Shown piece after piece: positions 20,633-32,700 of a DNA stretch of 64,000 nt. How positions within the stretch are numbered: the first letter of the stretch is position 1; the number at the start of each line of letters is the position of its first letter. The notes under the pieces were generated by a model. It ran no database searches and was not told the DNA's origin. It was given only the letters and a program-made list of their open reading frames with translations. The translations under genes and the position numbers were made by a program. Origin of the DNA: Hyposmocoma kahamanoa (Eukaryota; Arthropoda; Insecta; Lepidoptera; Cosmopterigidae); assembly GCF_003589595.1 (NCBI RefSeq), contig NW_020654229.1, positions 4,725,380-4,789,379 on the forward strand, in the 5' to 3' direction.

Positions 20633-20939
20633 TTTAAATAATCATATTATGTATAATTGATGGTGATATTTATCTAACCAACCAAATCTTGCCAAAACTT
20701 GGAGTTTTGCCCAAAACTGAGGAAGAAAACATGTAAATAGAGATGTTAGTGGCATTACGTTTAATGAGGACTGGCTTCCTATTTCAATTGTGTTTTTAAA
20801 AAACAAAACTAAGCCATCTAAATGAAAATATTTACCCAGTTGACAAGTTCAATACAGTCGGTGTTATTATTATAAATAAACAGTTCTTGAGCCAAAAATA
20901 ATTTAGCTACAGGATCAAAATAATTTTCTTTTTTACGAT

Positions 20940-21195
20940 TTCAAGCGATGGGATGAACTAGATGACTGATTCATGCGCATGAGCGCATGGTGGTAAGCGA
21001 CATGCCTGTCCATGACAGCAGCAGGAGCACTGCCACTGCCCCCGTCATCACGTGACATAAGTTGACAAGTCCCATGTGTCTATAATTTCACAGCATCTTT
21101 ACCCGAATGGAACGCAATAACGTCACATTACTGCTTGGCGGCAGAAATAGGTCAGGTGGCATTACTTCCCTGGACGAACTGTCACGAGGATCTAG
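20940..21195 (+). mobile_element. Family A repeat
   Basis: Near complete, from AGCGATGGGATGAACTAG to CTGGACGAACTGTCACGAGG, with a small deletion in the GCAGTGCC block. Confidence 0.7.
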
Positions 21196-21199
21196 AAAT

Positions 21200-23540
21200 T
21201 AAATTGAACGACCAATTAAAAAATGTACAATGTGACAATAAATTATTAAAGCCTTAGAGCAATTTCTCCTAAATGTAAGTTTTAATCTTAGGAAATGATA
21301 ATCTTAATTATATGCTTCGGTATCTTACTGTAAAAACGTATACAGTTCCCCATAAAATAATTACCTTAGTTATCCCCAATCCCGCCGAAGTATATATGGT
21401 GCTTTACTTAAACATGCTCAGAATGCTAAAGTAATACATACTTTAAAAAAACCCACAAATTTTGTCATTTATTATTTATTTGTCATTATTCAAACACAGT
21501 TAAAAAAAGAGGAAAGAATAGTTTTTAGATATTGGAAGAATATTTCAGTGATTACTTCTTCCATATTATAAAATTAATAAATTAATAATTAGATTAAAGA
21601 TTAGCATTAGATTAAAATAAGTTCGATCTGTCTCTGTTTCCCGACACCCTTCAGGGTTTCATATTGTTTGATGTTTACATAAAAAAATCATTCAATCGAA
21701 TTTAATTTAGTCTGGTTTCCATTAGAAACCGCAGCGGCGGCGGCGAGGGTTGCCGCAATCCTCTACATGCAGACGGACGTCGCGCGCGTTTTTGTGTAAG
21801 ATTAATATTTTTACAACCAGAATTTATTAAGAATTTAGATATTGACGAACTTATCTCACATATCCGTGAAAGACCGGTCTTTCGGTCTTTTAATTGTTCT
21901 AATGACTTATCCCAGTTGAATATTTGCCACCAAAACTACAATTTTCGCGTGGACAAAGTTTGATCAAGTACCCAGTCTCCCACATACTGGTAATTGCAAT
22001 ACTTTCAATGATTTTAGTTAGTTCTTCTAATAGTGAATAACATACATGGAATTGTTTTTCTTAAAAGCGTACACATTTTACCAGAACGACTATTTTATAC
22101 AATGAAGTAGAAAGTGGACACACCAGCAAAATTGAAAATCGGAACATTAATATTTTTGATTAATTATTATTGCACAATAAATATTCCGAAATGTTTGCCC
22201 TAAACTCATTTTACGTCTAATTAAACTATAAAAAATAAATCATTAATATTTCTTCACTTTACACCTGGTTTCTCAGCCTGGACTCGCAAAATTTACGAAT
22301 GAGATATTCACCCAAGTATTAATAAAAATTCGTCGCTGCAGCATTACGGGATGTGGCATTTGAAAAAGTGAAGATCGATCGAATGTAACATCGTACAGGC
22401 ACTTGTTATTTTTCTGTCTATAAATAATACAAAAGACCAAATATCTCATGTAATAGACATATTTAAGAAGTTTATTCATAAATCTTGCCAAATTATGCTT
22501 TGGTTTCTTCAGATTGCCTGTTTGTTTGCATATTTTGATGATTGTTGTTAACGATTATTTTGAGATAAGTGTTGTTTTTGGAAGCGTGCATATTATCGAT
22601 ATTGTGTTATTAAAATAATTCACTACGAGGTTTTTATTATTTTATTATTATTATTATTTTTACTATTTCAAGTTTACCTACAAATCAAAAAGAAAATAGT
22701 ATAGTTGGAAATCATACATTGAATCAAAGTCCATCTTCATTTATTCGCTTCATTTTGAAGAGTAAAATTTTAACATATCTTTGAATTTAACTAGATTACA
22801 TGATAATGCAATTCCATCGTTAGGTTTATTGGTAAATAATTTTATATTTAATTTAGATTAAACACGACTCATTTACTAGGCATTATCAGTTCCCGAAAAC
22901 AAAATTATCCACTCGTTTCCGATTTTTTTCCCACTGACAACTCTAACTACTAAAAATTCTTATTTTATACAGCCAGCAATACAAAGACCATGTTGGTCTA
23001 ACGTTGCCGGGTGAAGGCCAATACCAACGTATAGACAGCCTATTTGCCTTGCCTTGCCTTACCATCGTTCGATGTCACTCGCCTAGCTGACCGAGTGAAG
23101 CGAGCGCTAAGGTGTACACAGCTCGTTTGACGTGACTACTTGTCTCACTTCGGAGAAGTATCGATTTTTCTGCACAAATCGAAGGCGCTCGACCAATAGC
23201 AGTCAATTGACATTGTATAATCAGGCATTTGCATGCTATTTAATATACGCGAAACATTTTATTCTACACTGTCTACACACTAACACTGTACATACTAACA
23301 CTGTCTCTTGTTACATCTCCTGTTATACCATGATTTAAGCAAATAAACGTATGATAATAATATTATTATTGATAATATTACTACTTTTATTTATTTCCAA
23401 AATTAAATGGAAGTATTAAAGATTCGCTTAAATCAGTCACTGATATTAATTCTATATCAATGCATAAATACAAAAAAGCTTACACTAATTGGAATCTGTT
23501 TATAAATTTCTCTATGAAAATTCATTCAAGATTGACTTGA
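21200..23540. other. No gene supported
   Basis: AT-rich with scattered short frames. A GC-rich GCGGCGGCGGC / GACGTCGCGCGCG patch occurs near 21730-21790, and CCTTGCCTTGCCTT lies near 23050. A 72-residue minus frame (22273-22491) has no splice support or recognisable motif. Confidence 0.45.
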
Positions 23541-23560
23541 AGGTTGGAAATGTATAGGAT

Positions 23561-23607
<47 letters not shown>

Positions 23608-23707
23608 NNNNNNNNNNNNNNNNNNNNNNNNNNNNNNNNNNNNNNNNNNNNNNNNNNNNNNNNNNNNNNNNNNNNNNNNNNNNNNNNNNNNNNNNNNNNN
23701 NNNNNNN
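23608..23707. other. Assembly gap of 100 N
   Basis: Exactly 100 undetermined bases inside a poly-T run. The round number suggests a placeholder, so the true distance across this point is unknown. Confidence 0.95.
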
Positions 23708-26700
23708 TTTTTTTTTTTTTTTTTTTATATACTAAGCTCGACAGATGACTCCGTCCCACCTGATGTTAAATGAAACGGAGTCCAGACGCAAGGACAACTG
23801 GTGCAGCGTGAAAACAACGCATCATCAGTCGCCCTCACCCTGCCGGCCTACAAGGTGCTTCTTCACGCCTCGCTTGAAGGACCCCAAGTCATAGGAAGGA
23901 GGAAATACGTGTGCTGGTAGATTGTTCCATCTTTTGGAAGTGCGACAAAGAAACGAGTCACCAAATTTCTTTGTGCGCGATGGAATGCTAGAGACAGTAT
24001 AGCGGTGACTCCGGAGAGCAGCACGCGTGCTCCTATGGAGGAAGGGAGAAGGTGGGATAAGGTCAAAGAGTTCTTCAGAGCACTCGCCGTGGTATAAACG
24101 GTAGAAAGCGCTGAGTGACGCAATATCTCTACGCAATTGCAGAGGTTCGAGAGTATTAGTGACCTCTGCATTGCCGATAATGCGTATAGCGCGCCGCTGC
24201 AATCTGTCCAAGGCATCGAGAAGGTACTTAGCGGAACCGTCCCAGAGGTGCGAACAATACTCCACGCACGATCGCACTTGTGTCTTATACAAGAGACACA
24301 ACTGATCCGGCGCGAAGAAGCGTCGCACTCTGTTCAGGACACCGAGTTTACGTGAAGCTGTTTTTACCACGGCTTCAATGTAGTCCCTCTGGTTCAGATC
24401 GCAGCGAATCTCCGTACCGAGCATGCTAATGCTGCTCTGTAGGCTAAGTGGTGTGCCCTGAAGAGAAGGAAGGGGAAGGAATGGTGTCTTTTTTGCCGTG
24501 AACGCGCACACCTGTGTTTTCTTGGCATTGAACTCAACAAGATTATTGGAGCCCCATTGAGATATGAGGTCCAACACCCGATTGAGCTCAATGACAAGAT
24601 TCACTCGCTTCTCTTCAGTCTCGACCCGCCCAGCCGCAGGGTGACCATTATACCCTCCGTGCACTGTACTATCATCTGCATAGCAATGAATATTTCCAAG
24701 TGGAAGCATATCATTGATATGCAGAAGGAACAGCGTGGGGGATAGAACGGACCCCTGAGGGACACCAGCGTTCACTGACATGAATTCCGAAGCGCATCCG
24801 TCTGACAGCACTCGGATTCTGCGCTCATGCAGGAAGCCAGCGACCCAGTTGCAGAACTGGGCAGGCAGGCCGTATGACGGGAGTTTGGAGAGAAGAGCTT
24901 TGTGCCAGACCCGATCAAAAGCCTTGGCTATGTCAAGGCTAACAGCCATCGACTCGCCACGCTTATCAATAGCCACACCCCAGAGATGTGTAATAAACGC
25001 TAAAAGATCACCCGTTGACCGTTTCGGCCGAAACCCGTATTGACGATCGTGAATTAAGGAGTGTTCTTCTAGGTAGTGGATTAGCTGTTTATTTAAAATC
25101 CGTTCCATCACTTTACACAAAACTGAAGTTACGGCTATTGGGCGGTAATTATTCGGATCTGATCGATCTCCTTTTTTGGGGACCGGTTGCACATTAGCCT
25201 TTCTCCAAGATTCCGGCACACAACCTGAAGAGAGCGAGAGGCGGTAAAGGCGCGTTAACACGGGGGACAACTCCGCTGCACACATTTTCAGAACGATTGG
25301 AGGAATGCCATCAGGACCATTAGCTTTCCGGACATCGATTGACTGCAACTCTGCACGGACATCACACTGCCTGATTTTAAGATCGGGCATTGTGTGGCCA
25401 CAGTGAGGAATTATAGGTGGCTGTGCATTGCAGTCGACGATTCGGGAGTTAGCCGCAAAGAGTTTAGCCAGGAGATCGACCTTCTCCTGCGGCTTGTGGG
25501 CTAAAGTTCCGTCAGGACATCGTAATGGTGGCAGCGAGGGTTGGCAGAAGTTGGATTGCACGGCTTTGGCCAGACGCCAGTAGCTACGGCTGCCCGTAGG
25601 ATGCGTCAGTAGTTCTTGGCCGACCCGAGCAACGCGCTGGGCATCCGCTCTAATGTAAGCCCTTTTGCAGGACTTGGTGGCATTATTGTAGGCTGCTTTC
25701 AGCGAGTGGGTTTCGGGATCTCCAAGTGCTATACCTTTGATCCAAGCGCGATATGCCTCTTGCCTTTTATCAGCAGCACTGGCACACTCGCGGTTGAACC
25801 ATCGGTTTCGTCTGCCTTTGCCGATGAGATAGGAATTTGGAATGTAGTATTCCATCCCTAAAACTATCTCATCAGCAACTGCAGCCGCACTAGCTGTTGG
25901 GTCCTTCCCACTGAAGCAGCGCTGCCCCCAAGGAACGGATGCGAAATAATCCCGCATACCATCCCAATCTGCCGACGAGTGGTGCCAAATCTGGCGTTTC
26001 GATACCGCGGAAGGCGGTAGCGGGTCCAGAGGCACTTTACTGGATACCAAGCAGTGATCAGAAGATCCTAAAGGAGCTCGAACCTCCACTCGGTAACCAG
26101 CTGGACGATTCGTCAGCAGAAGGTCCAACAAAGAGGGCGCGTGACCGACTATATCTGGGATCCTGGTGGGCTGGTTCACCAGTTGAGTCAGGTCGTGCGT
26201 GAGGGCGAATGCATGGGCAATTCTACCAGCATGGTCAGTTTTGGAGGAACTTAACCACAACTCGTGGTGAGCATTGAAGTCCCCCAAAAACACCAATTCC
26301 GCCAATGGAAATCGCTCCTGCGCATCATCTGCTACCCGACTAAGATGGTCCATAAGTCGAGTTGTCTCCATGTCGCCATTATGGGATCGGTAGACGCAAA
26401 CATAGACACGGCTATGAGAGCCCAAGTCGACGTGTACCACAAGGAGGGAAAAGGAAGGGTCCTCCAGACAGCGCAGACGCCGACAACAAACATCCGCCCG
26501 AACGAACAAGCAAACTCCGGCTTTGGCTTTGAAGGATTCTTCAAGCACAAAGCCCGGATAGTGCAAGTAGCCTGTGTCGGCCGGGCAGATTATTTGCGTC
26601 TCCGTCAAAAACATCATTGCTGGCCGTGCCGTCTCAAGATGGTGGTGGACGGCATTGAGGTTTGCATGGAGTCCGCGGATGTTAGCGAACTCGACCTCAA

Positions 26701-26850
26701 ACGGTTTGGTTGTGGTGGGGGTGTGCACCGCTGTTCGACCAGTTTTTATTTTAAGCGCTGTCATGGTGGATAAAAGGAGGGAGGTGTGAATCGAGGAAAA
26801 GCTACCGCGATGCAGATGGTCATTTCAAAGTTTTCTCTTTTTTATACACT
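23708..26850 (-). mobile_element. Non-LTR retrotransposon, with poly-A tail
   Basis: A complete endonuclease/reverse transcriptase ORF (23825-26764) is followed on the minus strand by a short 3' UTR and a poly-A run at 23708-23726, which continues into the N gap. No ORF1 with CCHC fingers is seen upstream of 26764, so the element is 5' truncated or belongs to a one-ORF type. The 5' boundary is uncertain. Confidence 0.8.
23825..26764 (-). CDS. Retrotransposon endonuclease-reverse transcriptase (ORF2)
   Basis: 979 residues with no stop or frameshift. The AP-type endonuclease domain covers about residues 25-240: FANIRGL, the catalytic Glu in FLTETQ (about 52-57), GDFNAH (about 161-166) and SSDHCL (about 234-239). 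The reverse transcriptase covers about 480-740: NNYRPIAV, DIAKAFDRVWH (about 611-621), VPQGSVLSP (about 669-677) and YADDS (about 695-699). A C-terminal helical region rich in Leu and Arg follows (QLCLLYKTQVRSCVEY). This order is that of Jockey/CR1-group non-LTR elements, which nick DNA and prime reverse transcription at the target. All catalytic residues I can check are present, so the copy could be active or recently so. The clade assignment is only approximate. Start chosen at the first ATG before the endonuclease domain. Confidence 0.9.
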   Translation of the reverse strand: MTALKIKTGRTAVHTPTTTKPFEVEFANIRGLHANLNAVHHHLETARPAMMFLTETQIICPADTGYLHYPGFVLEESFKAKAGVCLFVRADVCCRRLRCLEDPSFSLLVVHVDLGSHSRVYVCVYRSHNGDMETTRLMDHLSRVADDAQERFPLAELVFLGDFNAHHELWLSSSKTDHAGRIAHAFALTHDLTQLVNQPTRIPDIVGHAPSLLDLLLTNRPAGYRVEVRAPLGSSDHCLVSSKVPLDPLPPSAVSKRQIWHHSSADWDGMRDYFASVPWGQRCFSGKDPTASAAAVADEIVLGMEYYIPNSYLIGKGRRNRWFNRECASAADKRQEAYRAWIKGIALGDPETHSLKAAYNNATKSCKRAYIRADAQRVARVGQELLTHPTGSRSYWRLAKAVQSNFCQPSLPPLRCPDGTLAHKPQEKVDLLAKLFAANSRIVDCNAQPPIIPHCGHTMPDLKIRQCDVRAELQSIDVRKANGPDGIPPIVLKMCAAELSPVLTRLYRLSLSSGCVPESWRKANVQPVPKKGDRSDPNNYRPIAVTSVLCKVMERILNKQLIHYLEEHSLIHDRQYGFRPKRSTGDLLAFITHLWGVAIDKRGESMAVSLDIAKAFDRVWHKALLSKLPSYGLPAQFCNWVAGFLHERRIRVLSDGCASEFMSVNAGVPQGSVLSPTLFLLHINDMLPLGNIHCYADDSTVHGGYNGHPAAGRVETEEKRVNLVIELNRVLDLISQWGSNNLVEFNAKKTQVCAFTAKKTPFLPLPSLQGTPLSLQSSISMLGTEIRCDLNQRDYIEAVVKTASRKLGVLNRVRRFFAPDQLCLLYKTQVRSCVEYCSHLWDGSAKYLLDALDRLQRRAIRIIGNAEVTNTLEPLQLRRDIASLSAFYRLYHGECSEELFDLIPPSPFLHRSTRAALRSHRYTVSSIPSRTKKFGDSFLCRTSKRWNNLPAHVFPPSYDLGSFKRGVKKHLVGRQGEGD

Positions 26851-26859
26851 CTCAAATTA

Positions 26860-27600
26860 CAAATATTTTTTTTTTTGTGCAAATTCACTTTTCGTAATAT
26901 TTGAGTATTTGTAAATGCAAAACAATAAATTCAAAATTTCATGTCACACTCCCGGATATTCTCATAATAACCTGAAATATTCCCAAATGGAATATTGATC
27001 TACTTTAATTAAATGTTTGCATGTCGATAATGACTTATCAATAGATTATGGTAGAACACTAAAGAAATCCGCCATTTATTCGTTCAATTTTTGTTTAGGT
27101 ATGCACGTTCATTCCGTAGTTAGGGCAGCTCCTTTCTTTTATTTTTTTTTCCATCCTCTAAGTTCTTGATAGTCCCGTTGTGAGTTCGGAATTATAGTCT
27201 AATGTCAACTGTTAGTGTCGCCAAGGAGCATATAGATGTCGCTGTCATAATTTTACGAAATAAATATCGCGTATTTTTATTTAACGAGAAATGATTTGCT
27301 ATGTACTATTAAATAAAAAAATAAACAAAATATTGAAAAGATTTATGTAAATAAATAAGTTCAACTTAACTCTAAATCATTACAAATCAATATTTAGACA
27401 ATAAATTCGAAAATAATATTGTTTCCATTGCATCCGTGTAACTATTTTAAGATTGCTAAATTTGGCATAAGAACAATATTACTTTAATGTTAAAGTCTCG
27501 TCTTATTACGAACTGAGTGAATGAATAGTCACAAAGCTGCCAATAAAACAACATAGTTTAACATTATAATAAGCTCACTTTTAAGCGCGCCATGGTGCGA
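26860..27600. other. No gene seen
   Basis: AT-rich spacer between the retrotransposon and a GC-richer patch. Stops in all frames. Confidence 0.5.
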
Positions 27601-27624
27601 AAAGTCAATGTAAGGTTGAAGTAA

Positions 27625-27955
27625 TATTGTTTAAGAGGTTGTGGTCGGCCCCCTGTTCACGAGTCGCTCGCTTTGCGCGTTGCGTGAGTTTGATATCTAG
27701 CAAGTTTGATATTTCCACGCAAGCAACAAGGAACGTTTGCGGAGGACAGCACCACTGGCCAATCACAGAGCAGCAGCCGGTTCGAGAGTGTCGACAACCC
27801 AAACAAAGGCAAGGCGCCACGCATGCGCGCAAGTCTCTCCGAAACGCAAAGCGGAAGACTCGTGAATGCCTTTGCGCGGAAGGCAGATTTCAACACCGTC
27901 ACCCAGCCAACGCAAGCAAGCGGGAAATGCAAGCGGAAAACTCGTGCACCTTAGA
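27625..27955. other. GC-rich patch with three overlapping open frames
   Basis: CG-rich sequence with repeated GCAAGC / GCGAAAC words stands out from the AT-rich surroundings. Frames on both strands stay open (about 70-170 codons), but none has a domain or convincing splice sites. It may be a promoter/CpG-type region, an exon of unknown frame, or part of a repeat. I cannot decide. Confidence 0.3.
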
Positions 27956-27967
27956 AAAAATTCCTAC

Positions 27968-28930
27968 GATCTGGGGGTCGATTCAGAACCCTACGATAAC
28001 TCAGTTGTCGACCGATTTCTTTTCATTTTTATTCACAACACCCGAATCGAACGTCAAACTGTCGTATTCGAAACCGAACCGAAAAGACGTCACACCCGTA
28101 CGATTACTCGAACTTTTCGACCGACAAAGGCTATAAAGCCTTTCAGAACCAAGCCTAAGTTATTCACAACACAGTTATTGAATGAAAGTTACCGAACGTC
28201 CTATTGTTTACAACGCAAGAACGTACACGGAAATATCTTATTATTTGAAATAAAGTCTGGATTTTGTTCAATTTTATTAATGTACTTTAATGCAAGACTA
28301 ATGCATTCCTATATTTTAGGACTTTAAAGTCTTAAAAATGTATATAAACTTAGAATAATAACGCATAGAAACCTAGTCCGCACACGCTTAGTGAGGCAAA
28401 TTGAAGTGCGCCAAAAGGGCTATACGAGCGGGCGGGCCTTCAGTGCTCAAGGTCAACTTGCACCGCGAATAGCTCAAGAATTTTAGCTAAAAACGACGAA
28501 ATGTGCGGTAAATGAGTGTAAAAATACGTCAGACAAACATAAAATAGATACTAACATCACATTCCACAAGGAAGTAACGCGTTTCAACTTGTATTTTTAT
28601 ATAAATATTCACTAAAACCGAAAATTAACCTACTACTAAAACTAGCCTACATGAATTTGATTTTTGCCTCACTTGTGACAGTTCTTTTTATATGAAACTA
28701 TCATTCTATGCGTTATTATTCTAAGTATATAAAAGGATTTTCGTTTTTCTTGTCATCCATTTCACCGACTAACTCCGTAAACGCTCTTGGATAATGTATT
28801 TAGGTCCTAATCGAACGTTTAACTCGGAATGTTCTGAATAGCTCTGAAAGCGCCCTTCGATTCGAGAACGATATCCAATTGAACGATTCGGTTAAGATAT
28901 CAAAAAGTTCTGAATCGGGACCCTGACCGG
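27968..28930. mobile_element. DNA element F carrying a nested MITE
   Basis: Left end GGGGGTCGATTCAGAACCCT and inverted right end CAGGGTCCCGATTCAGAACT. A second partial copy is at 52675-53480. The 377-bp THAP MITE is inserted in it at 28349. Without the MITE and its duplication the element is about 580 bp. Non-coding. Confidence 0.55.
28349..28725 (+). mobile_element. P-element-like MITE with THAP exon, copy 2
   Basis: 377 bp, same ends as the copy at 16524, with exact 8-bp duplications TATATAAA at 28341-28348 and 28726-28733. The paralogous element at about 52970-52990 reads AAATGTATATAAAAAGGATT without the insertion. The THAP fragment is retained (KCAVNECKNTSD). Confidence 0.9.
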
Positions 28931-29199
28931 ATTCGAACCAAACGCGTCGGTTGACGTCTTCTAGCCCTTTGACCGCCGTGAACACTTCAAAGCGTCTTAC
29001 ATTAACTCAATCACGTCTTAAACCGTCAATAAAACATTTTCAATTGGAATTAATTAATAAATATTAAGACATTTCTTGTGTTATTATTTATATATTGTAA
29101 TCAAGTATGGTTTCATAGTTGCATTAGTTGTTATGTTCTTCTATCACTTAGAAGAATTGAATTAATATTAGGTACAAATCTTCATATCACATCACTATA

Positions 29200-29390
29200 A
29201 TAGGCTTGGGGTCTAGGGAACGAAACTAGTCTTTGTCAGTGGCGGTCAAAAGGCTAGCAAACCGGGCCAGACGCTATGCCAACTAAGACACGGAACGAAC
29301 CAGCGAACCTCACGAATTTTTCTATGTGCTTGTTGTTGGATCTTTGTATATGGTGTTTCAACGTTTTATAGGTATCTTGTTATGTGTTCT
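29200..29390 (-). mobile_element. tRNA-derived SINE, third family, degraded
   Basis: Minus-strand head CGTTCCGTGTCTTAGTTGGC (A-box region). The B box is not recognisable. The flanking CACGAATTTTTCTATGTGCT is shared with 53150-53175. Confidence 0.5.
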
Positions 29391-29451
29391 TTTATCGCAT
29401 TTCATTTTCTTTCTGAAATCACTTGACCTCTAGAAGGCGCTCAAGTGATTT

Positions 29452-29734
29452 TTATTTCATGGTGTTTTTTGTGTCGCTTTCATCACCTTTTCGTTTCATG
29501 ATCCGATTCGGTTTAGCTGCTAGTTCTTCTTCTTCAACCAGCGGTCTACGTTTCATCAAAGTGTTTTCTATAGATTTCTTAACTCGCTTATCGAAACTTT
29601 CATCATGCAGGTCCAATCTCTTATTTCTTTTACTTCGACTTTTTTTTTCAATATCTCGTTTCTTATCTTCTGTATTGGCACGCTCTTGCAACTCTTGTTC
29701 TTCCCTCTCTGTTTCTTCGTCTTTCGTTTTATTG
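29452..29734 (-). CDS. Astacin-like gene, terminal exon
   Basis: Acceptor TTATTATAG, 93 codons then TAA. A highly charged tail ([15 protein letters not shown] ... [16 protein letters not shown]) with likely coiled-coil character and no CUB or EGF domain. The TAA lies inside AATAAA, so the poly-A signal overlaps the stop. Confidence 0.7.
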
Positions 29735-32700
29735 CTATAATAAGTACCGTTAAAAAAAGAAATTAAGTTTTGTAATAAAGGTCTGAGAAATTTATTGTAT
29801 AATATCAAGTGATGGCGCTAACAAGTAGTGCGCCCAGAAATGTACAAATTTAAGTCAGGTTCATTAATGCCCGAAATCGAGGGCAAAAACTATTTACAAC
29901 TTAATATTTGTTAGAAATTGAATTTTGTTCAAATTGAATAATATTATAACAACATTTTTAACGCTTTCTGATCTAGACGATTCGATTTGCATCCCTATTG
30001 AATCAATTCACTTGAAAATCGTTATATTATATGCCCTTGAATCGATTTTCTTATAAATCGAGTCGTAAAGTGTATCCTTGGTAATGAGAATCCACACTAT
30101 TCATCGAGTACATAAAACCAGAAATAGAGACGAAACGTCATTTAATTTATTTGAAAACTATTCTGCCAAATCATTACGGTGACAACTGCGCTCCGATTGG
30201 CCAGCCCGAATTCGAAACAATTGACGGGAGTCGTCAATTTTTTAACTTCAAATCGACCAGTTTAACTTGAGCTTTGCTACAACGGACGAAAATTAAAAAA
30301 ATACATATTTAATATTTAATTACCGATGAAATGTGATTCCGTTTGCTTTATAATTAGATGTTTTGCTGTTTATCCCACACCACCGAATAGAACAGCCCCC
30401 TATAGTTAGAGATATTATCTTTATTACAAAAAATACAGAATGTTTTTGGAATAAACCAGACAGGTCAGTTGTTGCTGTTTGTGTCAGATTTGTGATTTCA
30501 GCGCACACGAGAGTTGATATTTAAAAGTGATATAAGGCCCATTTGCCTGATGAGTTGCCAGGGATGGATGGCCCTTATTTCGTCTCTGTTTCTGGTTATA
30601 TACTCGATGACATGATCGCAAGGTGGGTATAGCGTGGAGTTGCCTCTTTTTCGTCTAAAATAGATTTTTTGCATCGAAATTTCTGATAGTATGGAATTGT
30701 ACCAAATTCCATATGCGCTGTTTCCGCCCAAGATTCTGAGCGGAAATGGATTAAGACCCGACGCTTTGAGTAAAAACCCGGTTAAAACCCGGGCGAGTTA
30801 ATTGGATTTTAACCCACTGCCCATCTCTGTGTGACTATCCATAACAGGTGCAGTGCCACTCAGAGCTTTAAATCGCAAAGATCTGATGGGTACTGCACCC
30901 ATCACCCTGAGACATAATATAATGTATATAGTGATATTTTAGTAATATGGGGAGTTCATCGGTTCAGAGATACATCGGCATTTCAATAGACCACAATGAA
31001 GTTTTGGCCGAAGAGTATCATGTAGCGATGTTTCCGAGGCCGGCTACCGGACACCCTCATTGCGTCACACATCGCAGACAATGCGTGTAAATAATAGTTA
31101 GTCTATAAAGCATGTATTTATGGGTCTTTGTAACCTGAATACAAATAAGTAAATAAATAAAAAATAAAAACAAGTGATCTATACCTGTCTTCGTCGAATT
31201 CCTCCATTTTATCGTCTCGTTTTTTATGTGGTTTCGTTTGCTTTTCATTGTTGGTATTTTCATCATCTAGTTGAGTGGGTGATGGTTCACCACCGAAACA
31301 TTCTGTGCCGTAGATACTGTTGATTTTTATTATATCACTCTCCGATAGTAACTCACTGTTTTGTCCTAATGACTTCATCAATGAGCCGTCAGGATCCTGA
31401 GATGAGAAGCAAAGAAGACAATCAAAATAAACAAGCTTCCTACACCGCTTTAAACTCTTTTTTTTAACCGACTATTTTTTTCTGAATTCGACTGTATTTT
31501 TTTTTTCTATACATGTTACGCGATAACTCCATTTGCGAACCGATTTCGATGATTCTTTTCTGTTGGAAAGAGGGTACCTTAATAATGGTCCTACAGTTTT
31601 AATTCATATAATACCAAGTGTGACCGTATTCAGGGTGACCGGCACAACAGTGGCAGTGCCCCTAAAATCTTTGCGATTAAAAGCTCTAAGTCGCATTGCA
31701 ACCATTATGGACCGACGTGTCGCTTCCCACAAGGCGCACGACTTGTTCGTCCCGCCATTATTGGTATTATTAAAAAATTCAGAGTCTTAAATCGCAAAGA
31801 TCTATTGCTACAGTCTAGTCACCCCGAACTGAGAAGTCCCAGTTAGGCGACAGAAATAGGTAACACTCACAGACCACATAAATAAATAGTTCCCTTTTTT
31901 TAAATAAAAAATGAGACGAAAGTTGAACATGACGATGTTTCGCCTCGTCGATTTTTGGTGGGAACGCGAGAACGCACACTACCGCGAGCCCACCAGTGGC
32001 AGTACAATACACAAGTTGACAAGTCCCATGTGCCGGTAATTTCAGCCATTTTCTGGTAAGTTTTTGTACTCAAATTTAGTGACAATTTTTATTATTTAAT
32101 TACTCGAATATATCATCGTGAAATATTAAAGAATATTTCACGTTACCACACTCAAATATTAAATAATACTTCATGATGATATTCTATAAATATTTAAATA
32201 AAAAGAAATTGTCACCAAAATTGAGTACAAAAAACTTACCTGAAAATTACCCATTTGACCAACACACTTACCCTTCAAATCCGAAACAGTTATGCTCACA
32301 TTAGCGCTTGGCAGCAGGAATAGATAAGATGGCAGTACTTCTCTGGACGAACTCTCACAAGGAGCTCTACTGCTCCAAAATTCTTTATATATTCGAAAAT
32401 AAAATTATTGTCTTGTTAGGTAGATATTCGGGGGTTACGTCTAGTAGGAAGATATAAAAAAAATATTAAATATAATTCCCAACTAACCTGTTCTTTATAA
32501 GTAGCGACAGTAGATATTCCCGTTCGTCCAATCTGTCTCCAGAACTGCCACGCAGGATGGGTAGCCGATTTATAGTCGTAAGGCAAATTGAATGTTGCGT
32601 CGTCTCGGATTTTCTCAAAGTGGTGGAGTTTGTCTGAAATTGATTAATGATTTATTTGAGAGATAATATAAGTTGATATATTGAAAATGTGCATAATATT

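Noticed and set aside
22273..22491. 72-codon minus frame
   Set aside because: No splice support, no motif, and composition like its AT-rich surroundings.
23526..23759. Poly-Lys / poly-Phe frames
   Set aside because: Translation of poly-A/T and of the N gap.
26264..26773. 169-codon plus frame over the retrotransposon
   Set aside because: Shadow of the endonuclease coding strand.
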